Assembly (NCBI RefSeq): GCF_900128485.1
Contig: NZ_LT635861.1
Location: 288,448-330,025, forward strand
Length of the DNA stretch: 41,578 nucleotides
Source of the DNA: Duodenibacillus massiliensis
Lineage (GTDB): Bacteria; Pseudomonadota; Gammaproteobacteria; Burkholderiales; Burkholderiaceae_F
Direction of reading: 5' to 3'
The position numbers and the translations under genes are program-made. The stretch's first letter is position 1. Each line of letters opens with the position of its first letter. The notes under the pieces were generated by a model that did no database searches, had not been told where the DNA came from, and saw nothing but the letters and a program-made list of their open reading frames with translations. This document shows, one piece after another, positions 14,785 to 23,390 of this stretch.

Positions 14785-15159
14785 TTACTCAGCCAGCCAG
14801 TTTCTGAGTTTCTCTTTGCCGGCCTTGTAGCCTTCCTTCGTTTTTTCCTTGGCGGCGGCCCACCCTTCGGCAGACAACTCTTTGGTTTTATCCCAGCTGT
14901 CGGAAGTGATGTCCTTGGCCTTGTCCCAGCCTTCAGACGCGGACTTTTTTGCGTCAGACCACGCGTCAGAGGCTTTGTCAGCGGACTTCTCCCGTGTTTC
15001 AGCGGTGGCGTCCTTGGCCTTTTCCCAGGTGTCTGCAGCCGCTTCTTTGGTGGCCTGCCAGCTCTTTTTCAGATCATCGGTAAACGACGACTGGGCGCTC
15101 ACGGAGCTGACGGCCAAAAGGGCCGTTACGGCGGTAAGAACGGCTGCAGTTTTTTTCAT
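14785..15159 (-). CDS. Secreted protein of eight 11-residue amphipathic repeats
   Basis: A 124-residue protein that I do not recognise as a named family. Residues 1-22 form a Sec signal peptide (Lys-Lys, hydrophobic core, Ser-Val-Ser-Ala before the cut). Residues 33-120 are eight consecutive hendecads with no gaps: position 2 is aromatic (Trp 34, 45, 67, 78, 89, 100, Tyr 111; Arg 56 the exception), position 6 is Lys in seven of eight, and position 11 is Asp/Glu in seven of eight. The chain is otherwise Ala, Lys, Glu, Asp, Ser, Thr. Such periodicity is known from apolipoproteins, LEA proteins and synucleins, which form amphipathic helices on membranes or protect proteins. It follows fbp by 11 bp and is probably co-transcribed with pepN-fbp. 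A periplasmic role is inferred. Confidence 0.85.
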   Translation of the reverse strand: MKKTAAVLTAVTALLAVSSVSAQSSFTDDLKKSWQATKEAAADTWEKAKDATAETREKSADKASDAWSDAKKSASEGWDKAKDITSDSWDKTKELSAEGWAAAKEKTKEGYKAGKEKLRNWLAE

Positions 15160-15170
15160 GAGAAGATGCC

Positions 15171-16172
15171 TTAATTTTTGTGGTAGGACGTGACGAGTTC
15201 CACCTCGTTTTTCGCTCCGAGAAATACTGCCACACGCTGGTGTAATTTTTCCGGGGCAATTGAAAGAATGCGTTGCCGTCCGTCAGTCGAGGCGCCGCCC
15301 GACTGCTCAATGAGCCAGCTCATGGGATTGGCTTCGTACATAAGGCGCAGTTTCCCGGGCTTGGCCGGATCGCGGTCGTCCCTCGGATACATAAAGATAC
15401 CGCCGCGGGAAAGAATGCGGTGCACTTCGGCGACCATCGCCGCCACCCAGCGCATGTTGAAGTCCTTGCCGCGCACGCCCGTTGTGCCCTGCAGCAGTTC
15501 AGCGACATAGCGCTTCACCGGTTCCTGCCAGTGGCGCATGTTGGACATGTTGATGGCAAATTCCTTGGTGTCGGCAGCGAGCGTCACAACCGGGGTCGTG
15601 AGGATAAAGTCGCCGCTGTCGGGATCAAGCGTAAACATCGCCACGCCCCGGCCAACGGTAAAGACAAGCTGCGTCTGCGGGCCGTAGATCACGTAGCCGG
15701 CGGCCAGCTGATTGTCGCCTGACTGCAGAAAATCATCATCGGTGATGTCGCGGGAAGCGCCCTTCGGACTCGGCAGCACCGAGAAAATCGTGCCGATCGA
15801 GACATTGATGTCGATGTTGCTTGAGCCGTCCAGGGGGTCAAAGCAGATGAGGTAGGGACCAACGGGCTTATCGGCCGGAACCAAGAGGGCGTGATCCATT
15901 TCTTCGCTAGCCATGGCGCTCACGGCTCCCGTGGCAATGCAGCCTTCCACCATCAGGCGGTTACTGATGACGTCAAGCTTTTTCTGATCCTCACCCTGAA
16001 TGTTTTCGGTACCGGCCATGCCGAGAACGCCGGCAAGCGCGCCGCGGCTTACTTCGTAACTGATTTCCTTACTCGTTTCAGCCACTCCGGTGATAAGGTC
16101 GGCAAGTTTCTGCGGCAGGCCGTTTTTTGTGACTTCCGCTTCAAGGTAATGCTTCAGTGTTGTGTGCGTCAT
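15171..16172 (-). CDS. fbp: Fructose-1,6-bisphosphatase class I
   Basis: A 333-residue cytosolic enzyme (E. coli 332) that hydrolyses fructose-1,6-bisphosphate in gluconeogenesis. The metal-binding motif Asp-Pro-Leu-Asp-Gly-Ser-Ser-Asn lies at residues 112-119, with the upstream acidic pair Ser-Glu-Glu near 89-91, and the C-terminal substrate-binding segments are present. The ATG has AGGAA nine bases upstream. It lies 23 bp after pepN and 11 bp before the hendecad-repeat gene, all leftward, pointing to one operon. Growth on amino acids, which the surrounding peptidase and amino-acid genes suggest, would need this gluconeogenic step. Confidence 0.97.
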   Translation of the reverse strand: MTHTTLKHYLEAEVTKNGLPQKLADLITGVAETSKEISYEVSRGALAGVLGMAGTENIQGEDQKKLDVISNRLMVEGCIATGAVSAMASEEMDHALLVPADKPVGPYLICFDPLDGSSNIDINVSIGTIFSVLPSPKGASRDITDDDFLQSGDNQLAAGYVIYGPQTQLVFTVGRGVAMFTLDPDSGDFILTTPVVTLAADTKEFAINMSNMRHWQEPVKRYVAELLQGTTGVRGKDFNMRWVAAMVAEVHRILSRGGIFMYPRDDRDPAKPGKLRLMYEANPMSWLIEQSGGASTDGRQRILSIAPEKLHQRVAVFLGAKNEVELVTSYHKN

Positions 16173-16195
16173 AACTAAAAATTCCTGATAAACGG

Positions 16196-18868
16196 TTAAC
16201 GGCAGTTCAACGCCTTGTCGACGACTTCACGCACGCCCGAAGAAAGCGTGGTGTTTTGGGCGACCTCAGTAAGCGCCGCATGCATGAGTTTGGCGCGTGC
16301 CGGGTCAAACCGGCGCCAGTTGTCAAGAGCTCTTGCAAGGCGCGCGGCCACATGGGTATTAATTTTGTCCACGGCCTGCACGGTCTCCGCCCAGAAGCGG
16401 TAGCCCGAGCCGTCGGCACGGTGAAATTCGCCCGGATTGCGGGTAAAGAAGGCGTTTACAAGGGCGTAGACGTTGTTCGGATTTTTAATGGAAAAGACCT
16501 TGCTTGCCATCAGAGCCCGCACGCGGTCCACGACCGGGCATTCGTTGGCGCGCGCAACGGCCGTTGCCTGCACCGTAAACCACTTGTTCATCAGCAGCGG
16601 TTCGCTTACCCAGAGGCGTGCGGCGGCATCGAGCACGTCGACCTTTGCGGGGCTTTGGCTGTTGACAACCATCTGCAGCGCTGCGAGCCGGTCGGTGAGG
16701 TTGTCGCTGTTGTCAAACTGATCGCGTGCGGTTAAAAGCGCCTTGGCGCTGCCGCCCGCAAGCCAATAGTCAAGCGCCGTGTTTTTAAGTGCCCGCTTTC
16801 CGGCCTCAACCGCGTCGGGCGAATAGTCCGCCGCGGAGAAGTTCTTCAAAACGGTGGAAGAGAAGTCCTGGCTTAAGTGGCGTCCGAAAAAGGCCTGCGC
16901 GGAAAGCCAGGCCGTGCGCACGGCGTCCGGGTTAATCATGGCGCGCGTCATCGCAACCGTCATTTCGTCGGGCAGCTGCAGTGCTGCTGCCCTGAAGGCG
17001 GGCGAGAGACCATCGTCGTTAAGCACTGAGCGGAAGGTCGTTGACCAGGCGTCGTTCACTTCAGGCTCTTCGCCTGCCTCCACCATGTCGATCATGGTGT
17101 TTAAGCCGTCAACAGCCAGGCGCTGCATCGCTTCATAGCGGTTGAAGGGATCGCTGTCGTGGCAGGCCAGAAACGCGAGTTCTTCGCGGCTGTAGGGGTA
17201 GTCAAAGATCACAGGCGCGGAAAAGCCGCGGCCCAGAGAAAGCACGGGATTACATTCCACGTTTTTAAAGACCCACTCGTCGCTTTCGTCTTCAAGTATC
17301 AGGGTGCGCGTGGTCTGCGGTACGGCTGCTTCGTTGTCATCGGCGAGCTTCAGCGTCATGTCGCGGCCTTCGGTGTCGAGCAGCCCCACGGAAATCGGAA
17401 TGACGAGCGGCGCCTTTTCCTTCTGGTCTGCCGTCGCCGGCGTTGCCTGCGAGGCTCTGAGCGTTAAGGTCTGATGAACTTCGTCGTAGCTTGTTTCCAC
17501 CGACACGCGGGGGGTGCCTGACTGCGACCACCAGAGCGCAAAGTGTCCGAGATCGCGGTTGTTGGCTTCCGCCATCGCGGCAATGAAGTCATCGCACGTC
17601 ACGGCGTTGCCGTCATGCAGCATGATGTAGCGGTCAAGCCCCTTGCGGAAACCGTCTTTACCGAGCATGGTCTGCAGCATGCGGATTACTTCCGCGCCCT
17701 TTTCATACACGGTCATCGTGTAGAAATTGTTGATCTCGCGGTAGCTGTCCGGACGGATCGGATGCGACATGGGGCCCGCGTCTTCCGGGAACTGCGCGGT
17801 TCTTAAGGCCTTCACGTCTTTGATGCGCTTGATGGCACGGGACGTGCTGTCCGGGGCCATGTCCATCGAGAACTCCTGGTCACGGAATACCGTGAGGCCT
17901 TCCTTTAAGGTGAGCTGGAACCAGTCTCTGAGCGTGACGCGGTCACCGGTCCAGTTATGGAAATACTCGTGCCCCACCACGGACTCAACGGCGGCGTAGT
18001 CGGCGTCCGTTGCAATGTCGGGCGTTGCCATCACGTAGCGGGAATTAAAGATGTTGAGGCCCTTATTTTCCATGGCGCCGAAGTTAAAGTCATCGGTTGC
18101 CACGATCATGAAGCGGTCAAGATCAAGTTCCAGACCCCAGCGCTCCTCATCCCAGAAAATGGCCTTTTTCAGACACTGCAGCGCCCAGGCGCTCTTGTCG
18201 AAATTCTTCTCTTCGGTCCAGACCTGCAGCAGGCACTCGTGCCCGTTTTTAAGCGTGATTTTGTCGCCGCGCACGGAAAAGCGGCCGGCCACCAGGGCAA
18301 AGAGGTAGCAGGGCTTTTTAAAGGGATCTTCCCAGCGCGCCCAGTGGCGCCCTTCGCTTTCATCGCCGCTAGCCACAAGGTTGCCGTTGGAAAGAAGCAC
18401 CGGGTAGGCGGACTTGTCCGCGTGCATTGTCACCGTAAAGCGGCTCATCACGTCGGGGCGGTCGGGCCAGTAGGTGATCGCCCGGAACCCCTCGGCCTCG
18501 CACTGGCTCATAAAGGACCCCGCCGACATGTAGATGCCCGAGAGATCCGTGTTTTCGGCCGGGCTGAAGCGGGTTACGATCGTGATGTCGGTCTGGTGGC
18601 TTACGCCGTAGACCGTGAGCGAGTCTTCGGTGAGGCTGTATTCGTTGTCCTTGGCCTCACGGTCATTGATTCTGAGGCTTTCAAACGTGAGGTTGTGCCC
18701 GTTTAAGACGAGGTCATCGGTTTCGGCATCGCGCTTGGGTGTGACCTTCATGCGGCTTGTGACAAGCGTGCTCTGCGGGTCGAGAACAAAGTCAAGCTCC
18801 ACCGAGTCAATCGAGTGGGTGTAGGGCTTGTAGTCCTTTCGGAAAATGGTACGGGGGGAATCAGTCAC
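16196..18868 (-). CDS. pepN: Aminopeptidase N (M1 family)
   Basis: An 890-residue zinc metallopeptidase (E. coli PepN 870) that removes N-terminal residues from peptides in the cytoplasm. The exopeptidase motif Gly-Ala-Met-Glu-Asn is at 264-268. The zinc site His-Glu-Tyr-Phe-His is at 300-304, with the third ligand Glu about 19 residues further in Lys-Glu-Gly-Leu; these positions are three above the E. coli numbers. The C-terminal alpha-helical domain is full length. It leads the leftward pepN-fbp-hendecad set. No signal peptide is present. Confidence 0.97.
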   Translation of the reverse strand: MTDSPRTIFRKDYKPYTHSIDSVELDFVLDPQSTLVTSRMKVTPKRDAETDDLVLNGHNLTFESLRINDREAKDNEYSLTEDSLTVYGVSHQTDITIVTRFSPAENTDLSGIYMSAGSFMSQCEAEGFRAITYWPDRPDVMSRFTVTMHADKSAYPVLLSNGNLVASGDESEGRHWARWEDPFKKPCYLFALVAGRFSVRGDKITLKNGHECLLQVWTEEKNFDKSAWALQCLKKAIFWDEERWGLELDLDRFMIVATDDFNFGAMENKGLNIFNSRYVMATPDIATDADYAAVESVVGHEYFHNWTGDRVTLRDWFQLTLKEGLTVFRDQEFSMDMAPDSTSRAIKRIKDVKALRTAQFPEDAGPMSHPIRPDSYREINNFYTMTVYEKGAEVIRMLQTMLGKDGFRKGLDRYIMLHDGNAVTCDDFIAAMAEANNRDLGHFALWWSQSGTPRVSVETSYDEVHQTLTLRASQATPATADQKEKAPLVIPISVGLLDTEGRDMTLKLADDNEAAVPQTTRTLILEDESDEWVFKNVECNPVLSLGRGFSAPVIFDYPYSREELAFLACHDSDPFNRYEAMQRLAVDGLNTMIDMVEAGEEPEVNDAWSTTFRSVLNDDGLSPAFRAAALQLPDEMTVAMTRAMINPDAVRTAWLSAQAFFGRHLSQDFSSTVLKNFSAADYSPDAVEAGKRALKNTALDYWLAGGSAKALLTARDQFDNSDNLTDRLAALQMVVNSQSPAKVDVLDAAARLWVSEPLLMNKWFTVQATAVARANECPVVDRVRALMASKVFSIKNPNNVYALVNAFFTRNPGEFHRADGSGYRFWAETVQAVDKINTHVAARLARALDNWRRFDPARAKLMHAALTEVAQNTTLSSGVREVVDKALNCR

Positions 18869-18984
18869 TTTGAAAAATTCCGAAGCTCAAAGTCTGAGCG
18901 TTAAAAAACAAAGGTTGCCGGGCATTCTAGCGCCGGCATCGGGGTTTTCGGCGCAGTGTGCGGACACAATTTTCAGACAAAGAA

Positions 18985-19012
18985 AAAGCCCGGGAAATTC
19001 TCTCCGGGCTTT
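18985..19012 (-). terminator. Terminator of the NapC/NrfH-type gene
   Basis: Perfect 9-bp arms AAAGCCCGG (18985-18993) and CCGGGCTTT (19004-19012). On the minus strand the stem is followed by TTTTTCTTTG. It separates the cytochrome gene from pepN. Confidence 0.85.
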
Positions 19013-19039
19013 ATGCCTGATCAGCTGATTACAGACCGA

Positions 19040-19657
19040 TTAATTGGCGCTTTCCTTGGCGGCAGCTGCGGGTTTGGCCTCAGCCTTGTCGATCGCCTCG
19101 TAGTCGTGGCCGGCGGTCTTGTGGCATTCGATGCAGTCGGCTTCCGGCGTATCGGCCATCATCTTGTGCATCGGAGCAACCATGGGCTTGGCGGGGTTGA
19201 CCTTAAAGTTATTGAGGTCATGGCAGCCGCGGCAGTTCTGGAAGCCCGTGGAGCGGGCCCACTTCAGATACTTCTCGGAAAGTTCATTCTGCATGGCCTT
19301 CTGCTTTTCCGGCGTGCTCATCGTGCCGCGGATTTCACCCCAAAGGGAAGAAGAACCGCTCATTGCCTTGTGCCAGAGCAGACCAACGACCTGAGCCTGA
19401 GAGATGGACTTTTCGGATTCATACTTCAGATGGCAGTCAACGCAACCCACTTCAACGCCGACGTTGGTCTTGCCGTGCAGACCGTGCTGGTAAGCGGCAT
19501 AGACGCGGTCCATGGAGTGGCAGAACGTGCCGCAGAACTGCGTGGAACCGGACCAGTGAACAACAGCCGTACCGGCGGAAACAAGGGCAACGCCCACAAC
19601 GATACCGACCAGGACGAGGCCGCTGGCGAACCATTTGCTGTTTTTGTTAAAGCTCAT
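19040..19657 (-). CDS. NapC/NirT/NrfH-family tetrahaem cytochrome c with an atypical first haem site
   Basis: A 205-residue membrane-anchored quinol dehydrogenase of the NapC/NrfH family: one N-terminal transmembrane helix (about residues 10-34), then a periplasmic domain. Three CXXCH haem sites are canonical (Cys72/75-His76, Cys142/145-His146, Cys175/178-His179). The first reads Cys42-Gly-Thr-Phe-Cys46-His47-Ser-Met49, that is CX3CH, retaining the Met that NrfH uses as haem ligand. The C-terminus is an Ala/Lys/Glu tail. Family members pass electrons from menaquinol to periplasmic reductases, but no nrfA, napA or other reductase gene is adjacent. The partner is therefore unknown. The molybdate-uptake genes to the right may hint at a molybdoenzyme, which is only a suggestion. 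Confidence 0.9.
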   Translation of the reverse strand: MSFNKNSKWFASGLVLVGIVVGVALVSAGTAVVHWSGSTQFCGTFCHSMDRVYAAYQHGLHGKTNVGVEVGCVDCHLKYESEKSISQAQVVGLLWHKAMSGSSSLWGEIRGTMSTPEKQKAMQNELSEKYLKWARSTGFQNCRGCHDLNNFKVNPAKPMVAPMHKMMADTPEADCIECHKTAGHDYEAIDKAEAKPAAAAKESAN

Positions 19658-19866
19658 TTTTCAACTCCTGAGCCATCCGCGGTACAAGACCGGAGGGGCT
19701 TATTTTTGTTTTTTCAGTGTGTGCGGCACGCCGTCTCTGAGGGGCGGGACGCAAAATTTTACGCGGCGCTGGTTCCGAGGACTGCGCCCGAATTTGTCTG
19801 CGGTGCACCCGGGCATCCACGGGGCAAATATTAAGTGGATCTGAAAATGAAGGGCCGTTCAGGGTT

Positions 19867-19880
19867 TTGACATTGATCAA
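19867..19880 (-). promoter_or_regulatory. FNR/ANR-type site upstream of the NapC/NrfH-type gene
   Basis: On the gene strand the site reads TTGAT-CAAT-GTCAA, nine of ten matches to the FNR consensus, centred about 216 bp before the start codon in the 270-bp gap to modE. A TAATAT hexamer lies about 40 bases downstream, not the ideal class II spacing, so promoter geometry is uncertain. Confidence 0.5.
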
Positions 19881-19927
19881 CGGCTTGAATCTTTGTATCC
19901 GAAGTTTACAGATCTGATAGAAGCGCC

Positions 19928-20740
19928 TTAAGTGAAAAGCCCGATCACAACACTCTGCGGTGAGATATAGGCCTCAGCGGTATCCCCGACACGTAAGCCG
20001 TGACGGGGGCGAGAAAACCCCACAAGGGCCATACCGCCCGCAAGTCTCAGGGTCACTTCGCCGCCTCGGTCGGCGCGCGACGTTCTCACAACAGTCCCCC
20101 TGAGAATGTTGCCGTAATCCTGCTGCACGGCCTGCTGCGCGATTTCAACGGCCGTGGCTTTCGTCAGAGCGAGCACTTTTGTGCCGACGTCAAGCCCCAT
20201 TAACTGGGCGCTTTCCTGCGTAAGCGTTGCCTTGAGGCTGTTTTCCTCGTCAATTTTCAGATGCACGCGCACCTGCGCGGCCCCGCGCGAAATCCGGGTG
20301 ATGACGGCGGGAAGGTGGTTGCGCATCGAGGTGCGCAGCGTGGAAGCCGAGAGGTTGGCAAGTTCCGGGACAAACTCGGACTCAAACTGCGCAAGCACCG
20401 CGGCGCGTGCTTCCGCAAGGCGCGAGGCGAGTTTGAGAACCTGTTCTCCGACGGGGGTGAGCCGTGTGCCGCCGCCTTTGCTGCCGCCCACCACTTTTTC
20501 CACAAGCGGGCTGCCCGCGAGGTTTGAGAGCGTTTCAATGGCCTGCCAGGCGGCTTTATAGGAGACCCCGGCCGTGCGGGCGGCCTCTGAAATTGAGCCC
20601 GTCTCCCCGATGCGTCTGAGGATGTCGTAGCGCTTATCGACCATGCTGCTTAACTGGCGCGTGAGCGCAATGGGGTCGGCAAGCCGCGTCTTGAGCGGAG
20701 TCTGAGCCGCGCTTTCCTGAACCGTTTTTTCCTCAGCCAT
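19928..20740 (-). CDS. modE: Molybdate-responsive regulator ModE
   Basis: A 270-residue regulator (E. coli ModE 262). The N-terminal winged helix-turn-helix (about residues 38-95, with Ser-Ile-Ser-Glu-Ala-Ala-Arg and Ser-Tyr-Lys-Ala-Ala-Trp) is followed by a Gly-rich wing (Gly-Gly-Ser-Lys-Gly-Gly-Gly). Two tandem Mop domains follow from about residue 135, each with the Ser-Ala-Arg-Asn-like and Val-Val-Ile-Gly strands that bind molybdate. It represses molybdate uptake when molybdate is plentiful. It diverges from modABC over about 200 bp that contain a suitable palindrome. An extra acidic N-terminus of about 30 residues precedes the DNA-binding domain. Confidence 0.95.
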   Translation of the reverse strand: MAEEKTVQESAAQTPLKTRLADPIALTRQLSSMVDKRYDILRRIGETGSISEAARTAGVSYKAAWQAIETLSNLAGSPLVEKVVGGSKGGGTRLTPVGEQVLKLASRLAEARAAVLAQFESEFVPELANLSASTLRTSMRNHLPAVITRISRGAAQVRVHLKIDEENSLKATLTQESAQLMGLDVGTKVLALTKATAVEIAQQAVQQDYGNILRGTVVRTSRADRGGEVTLRLAGGMALVGFSRPRHGLRVGDTAEAYISPQSVVIGLFT

Positions 20741-20824
20741 GAATCGCCCCGGGTAAAAGTGTCTGCCGAATGTCCGGCAAGTATTGCACGGGATAAAACG
20801 TTTTGCGACATCAGAAGAGGTATT

Positions 20825-20847
20825 CGTGATTCATTTTATGAATAACG
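20825..20847. promoter_or_regulatory. Probable ModE operator in the modE/modA divergent region
   Basis: Arms CGTGATTCAT (20825-20834) and ATGAATAACG (20838-20847) are inverted repeats with one mismatch around TTT. ModE of E. coli binds A/T-rich palindromes with CG-containing outer ends in the modA promoter. This one lies about 90 bp before modA and next to a TATTCT hexamer at 20851-20856. Autoregulation of modE would also be possible. Confidence 0.6.
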
Positions 20848-20937
20848 TGCTATTCTCCCGAAACCGGCGGACGCGGCGCCTTGTTTTTGTGCCGGAGGCG
20901 GCCCGAGAACAGATTTTTTTCCAAGGGGAATAAAAAA

Positions 20938-21696
20938 ATGACGAACCGTTTTGTGAAGGCAGCCGTTGCCGCTGTCTTTTGTGCCGCAGCTGCGGCGTCT
21001 TTTGCCGATGAAATTCACGTGGCGGTGGCCGCCAACTTCACGGCGCCGGCCAAAGAACTCGCGCCTGTTTTTGAAGCGAAGACCGGCCACAAGGTCATTC
21101 TGAGTTTTGGTTCGACCGGCATGTTCTACGGCCAGATCAAAAACGGTGCGACCTATGACGTTTTGCTGGCTGCTGACGCCAAGACGCCGAAAAAGGCCGT
21201 GACCGAAGGCTACGGTGTCGCAAGTTCCGTCTTTACCTACGCCGTGGGTAAGCTCGTCTTTTGGTCTTCGGACGCGGGCAAAATCAAGGACGGTGCGAAG
21301 CTTTTGGAAACGGCTGACTTCAATAAGTGTGCCGTGGCCCACCCAAAGCTCGCTCCGTACGGCCTCGCTGCTTATGAGACTTTGAAGCACATGAAGGTTT
21401 TTGAGAAGGTGCAGCCTAAGTTTGTCGAGGGCGACAACATCGGCAAGACCTTCCAGTTTGTGAAGACCGGCAACGCCGATGTGGGCTTTGTGGCCTTAAG
21501 TCAGGTCTATAAGAACGGCAAGATGACTTCCGGCTCGGGCTGGGTGATTCCGGCTGACTACTACGGTAAGATCCGCCAGGATGCGGTGCTTCTTAAAAAC
21601 GGCAAGTCTCTGAAGGCTGCGGCAGAGTTTCTGCAGTTCTTAAAGGGCGGGGAAGCCGCCAAGGTGAAGACTGCCTACGGTTACGGCACAAACTGA
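20938..21696 (+). CDS. modA: Molybdate-binding periplasmic protein ModA
   Basis: A 252-residue ABC substrate-binding protein. A signal peptide of about 23 residues ends Ala-Ser-Phe-Ala before Asp-Glu-Ile-His-Val-Ala-Val-Ala-Ala-Asn-Phe, the typical ModA mature start. The Phe-Gly-Ser-Thr-Gly oxyanion-binding segment and the Asp-Val-Leu-Leu-Ala-Ala-Asp stretch follow. It captures molybdate (or tungstate) for ModBC. I chose the ATG at 20938-20940, after AGGGGAAT, over an upstream TTG that lacks a ribosome site. It is the first gene of modABC, with modB 38 bp downstream. Confidence 0.96.
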   Translation: MTNRFVKAAVAAVFCAAAAASFADEIHVAVAANFTAPAKELAPVFEAKTGHKVILSFGSTGMFYGQIKNGATYDVLLAADAKTPKKAVTEGYGVASSVFTYAVGKLVFWSSDAGKIKDGAKLLETADFNKCAVAHPKLAPYGLAAYETLKHMKVFEKVQPKFVEGDNIGKTFQFVKTGNADVGFVALSQVYKNGKMTSGSGWVIPADYYGKIRQDAVLLKNGKSLKAAAEFLQFLKGGEAAKVKTAYGYGTN

Positions 21697-21734
21697 TTCA
21701 TTAATGGCGGTGAGCAACAGACAGGAGACGGGAA

Positions 21735-22415
21735 GTGCCGGACGATATCTCTCTGGAACCTGTGTGGTTAAGCCTTGAGCTTGCCGCCGTCACGACTGTT
21801 GTCCTTCTGATCCTCGCTGCGCCCCTGGCGTGGTGGCTGGCACGCACCAAAAGCGCGTGGCGGGCGCCGGTGGGGGCGGTGGTCACGCTTCCGCTGGTGC
21901 TGCCGCCTTCGGTGCTCGGGTTTTATATCCTGGTGGCGCTTGGCCCGCACGGCCCCCTGGGGCAGCTTACGCAGTCAATGGGGCTGGGGCTTCTTACCTT
22001 TACCTTTCCGGGCCTGGTGATCGGGTCACTCATTTACTCGCTGCCTTTTGCGGTGCAGCCCCTGCAGGCAGCGTTTGAAGCGCTCGGTGAGCGCCCCGCG
22101 GAAGTGGCCGCAACGCTTGGAGCCAAACCGATTGACGCCTTTTTTTCCGTGGTGCTTCCGCTGGTGCGCCCCGGCATATTCACGGCTCTGGTGCTCACCT
22201 TTGCCCATACGATCGGTGAGTTCGGTGTGGTGCTCATGATCGGCGGCAATATCCCCGGCAAAACCCAGGTTGTTTCCACCGAGATCTACACCTTTGTCGA
22301 AGCGATGGAATACGATAAGGCCCACTGGCTTGCGGGCGGCATGCTCGTCTTTTCCTTTGCGGTGCTTCTGGCACTTTCATTTCTTAACCGGCGTGCCAAG
22401 GCGGTGAGCGTATGA
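21735..22415 (+). CDS. modB: Molybdate ABC transporter permease ModB
   Basis: A 226-residue inner-membrane permease (E. coli 229) with five or six hydrophobic helices. The cytoplasmic EAA loop reads Glu-Ala-Leu-Gly followed by Ala-Thr-Leu-Gly-Ala and Val-Leu-Pro-Leu-Val-Arg-Pro-Gly, the ModC docking site. The start is a GTG at 21735, supported by AGGAG eight to nine bases upstream. Its stop overlaps the modC start in ATGA, so the two subunits are translationally coupled. Confidence 0.96.
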   Translation: MPDDISLEPVWLSLELAAVTTVVLLILAAPLAWWLARTKSAWRAPVGAVVTLPLVLPPSVLGFYILVALGPHGPLGQLTQSMGLGLLTFTFPGLVIGSLIYSLPFAVQPLQAAFEALGERPAEVAATLGAKPIDAFFSVVLPLVRPGIFTALVLTFAHTIGEFGVVLMIGGNIPGKTQVVSTEIYTFVEAMEYDKAHWLAGGMLVFSFAVLLALSFLNRRAKAVSV

Positions 22416-23251
22416 CGGGACACGCGCAACTGAAACTCACCCGCACGGCCGGGTTTTCGCTTGACGTTGCCTTTGACATTCCGGAGGACGGCGTCACCGC
22501 CCTTTTCGGACCCTCGGGCTGCGGCAAGACGACGGTGCTGCGCTGCATCGCGGGCCTTGAGAAAGCCCGGGGGCGCGTCGTTGTGGCAGGCCGCGTCTGG
22601 CAGGACGATGCGGCCGGTATTTTTGTGCCGACCTATGCGCGGCGGCTCGGGTACGTCTTTCAGGAAGCCAGCCTTTTTGATCACTTAAACGTCCGGCAGA
22701 ACCTTGAGTACGGGATGAAGCGCATCCGTGATGCGGACGCGGCCGAGCGCCTGGCGCATGCCGTGGAGCTTTTGGGAATCGGACATCTGCTTGAGCGCCG
22801 GACCAACGAACTTTCGGGCGGCGAGCGTCAGCGCTGCGCCATTGCCCGAAGTCTTGCCGTCAAACCCACGATTCTTCTGATGGATGAGCCTCTGGCGAGT
22901 CTTGACAACGCCAGGCGCCGCGAAATTCTCCCGTGGCTTGAAAAGCTCAGAAAGGAGCTCAGCATTCCGATTCTTTACGTGACGCACTCCGAAGAGGAGG
23001 TTGAGCGTCTGGCCGACCGTGTGGTGATGCTGAGTCAGGGCAGAAAAACGACCGAAGGACCGGTAAAGGACGTCTTTGCCTCGCGCCGTACCGTCGGAAC
23101 GCTTTCGGCCGTTGTCGTTGAAGTTGATCCGGATTCTTCACGCATGAAGATAAGGCTTCCTGAAATGGGTGAGAAGGAGATCTGGATAGCGGCCACCGGA
23201 GCAAAACCGGGCGACGTGCTGAGTCTGGATCTCTCCGCCGCCGGAGGTTAG
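22412..23251 (+). CDS. modC: Molybdate ABC transporter ATPase ModC, short C-terminal domain
   Basis: A 279-residue ATPase, about 70 shorter than E. coli ModC (352). The nucleotide-binding domain is complete: Walker A Gly-Pro-Ser-Gly-Cys-Gly-Lys-Thr-Thr, Q-loop Phe-Gln-Glu-Ala, signature Leu-Ser-Gly-Gly-Glu-Arg-Gln-Arg, Walker B Leu-Leu-Met-Asp-Glu-Pro, and switch His in Val-Thr-His-Ser. After about residue 215 only some 60 residues remain, resembling a single Mop-like strand set; the linker and first part of the regulatory domain seen in E. coli are missing. It energises molybdate import by ModAB. The overlap with modB and the shared strand define the operon end. Confidence 0.93.
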   Translation: MTGHAQLKLTRTAGFSLDVAFDIPEDGVTALFGPSGCGKTTVLRCIAGLEKARGRVVVAGRVWQDDAAGIFVPTYARRLGYVFQEASLFDHLNVRQNLEYGMKRIRDADAAERLAHAVELLGIGHLLERRTNELSGGERQRCAIARSLAVKPTILLMDEPLASLDNARRREILPWLEKLRKELSIPILYVTHSEEEVERLADRVVMLSQGRKTTEGPVKDVFASRRTVGTLSAVVVEVDPDSSRMKIRLPEMGEKEIWIAATGAKPGDVLSLDLSAAGG

Positions 23252-23333
23252 GACCACAGTCTTTTCCTCAGGCCGGCCCGCGCATTAAAATCAACAGGAT
23301 TATCTGAGTTTTTTCACCTCGGAAAAAACGCGC

Positions 23334-23360
23334 CGGCACCGGCCTTACGGCCGGGCGCCG
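23334..23360 (+). terminator. GC-rich hairpin between modC and argF
   Basis: CCGGCC-TTAC-GGCCGG forms the core stem, extended by CGGC/GCCG with an asymmetric bulge. A TTTTTT run follows 10 bases later (23371-23376). It may end the mod operon or sit in the argF leader; the gap before the T-run makes it an imperfect terminator. Confidence 0.45.
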
Positions 23361-23390
23361 ACGTCAGAAATTTTTTAAACGACAGCAGCC

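Noticed and set aside
18956-19834. Plus-strand open frame of 292 codons across the NapC-type gene
   Set aside because: The minus frame has four haem-binding motifs, a membrane anchor and a terminator; the plus frame has none of these.
20848-20937. Molybdenum-cofactor riboswitch before modA
   Set aside because: The leader is under 90 bases and lacks the long multi-stem Moco motif; a ModE operator explains the region better.
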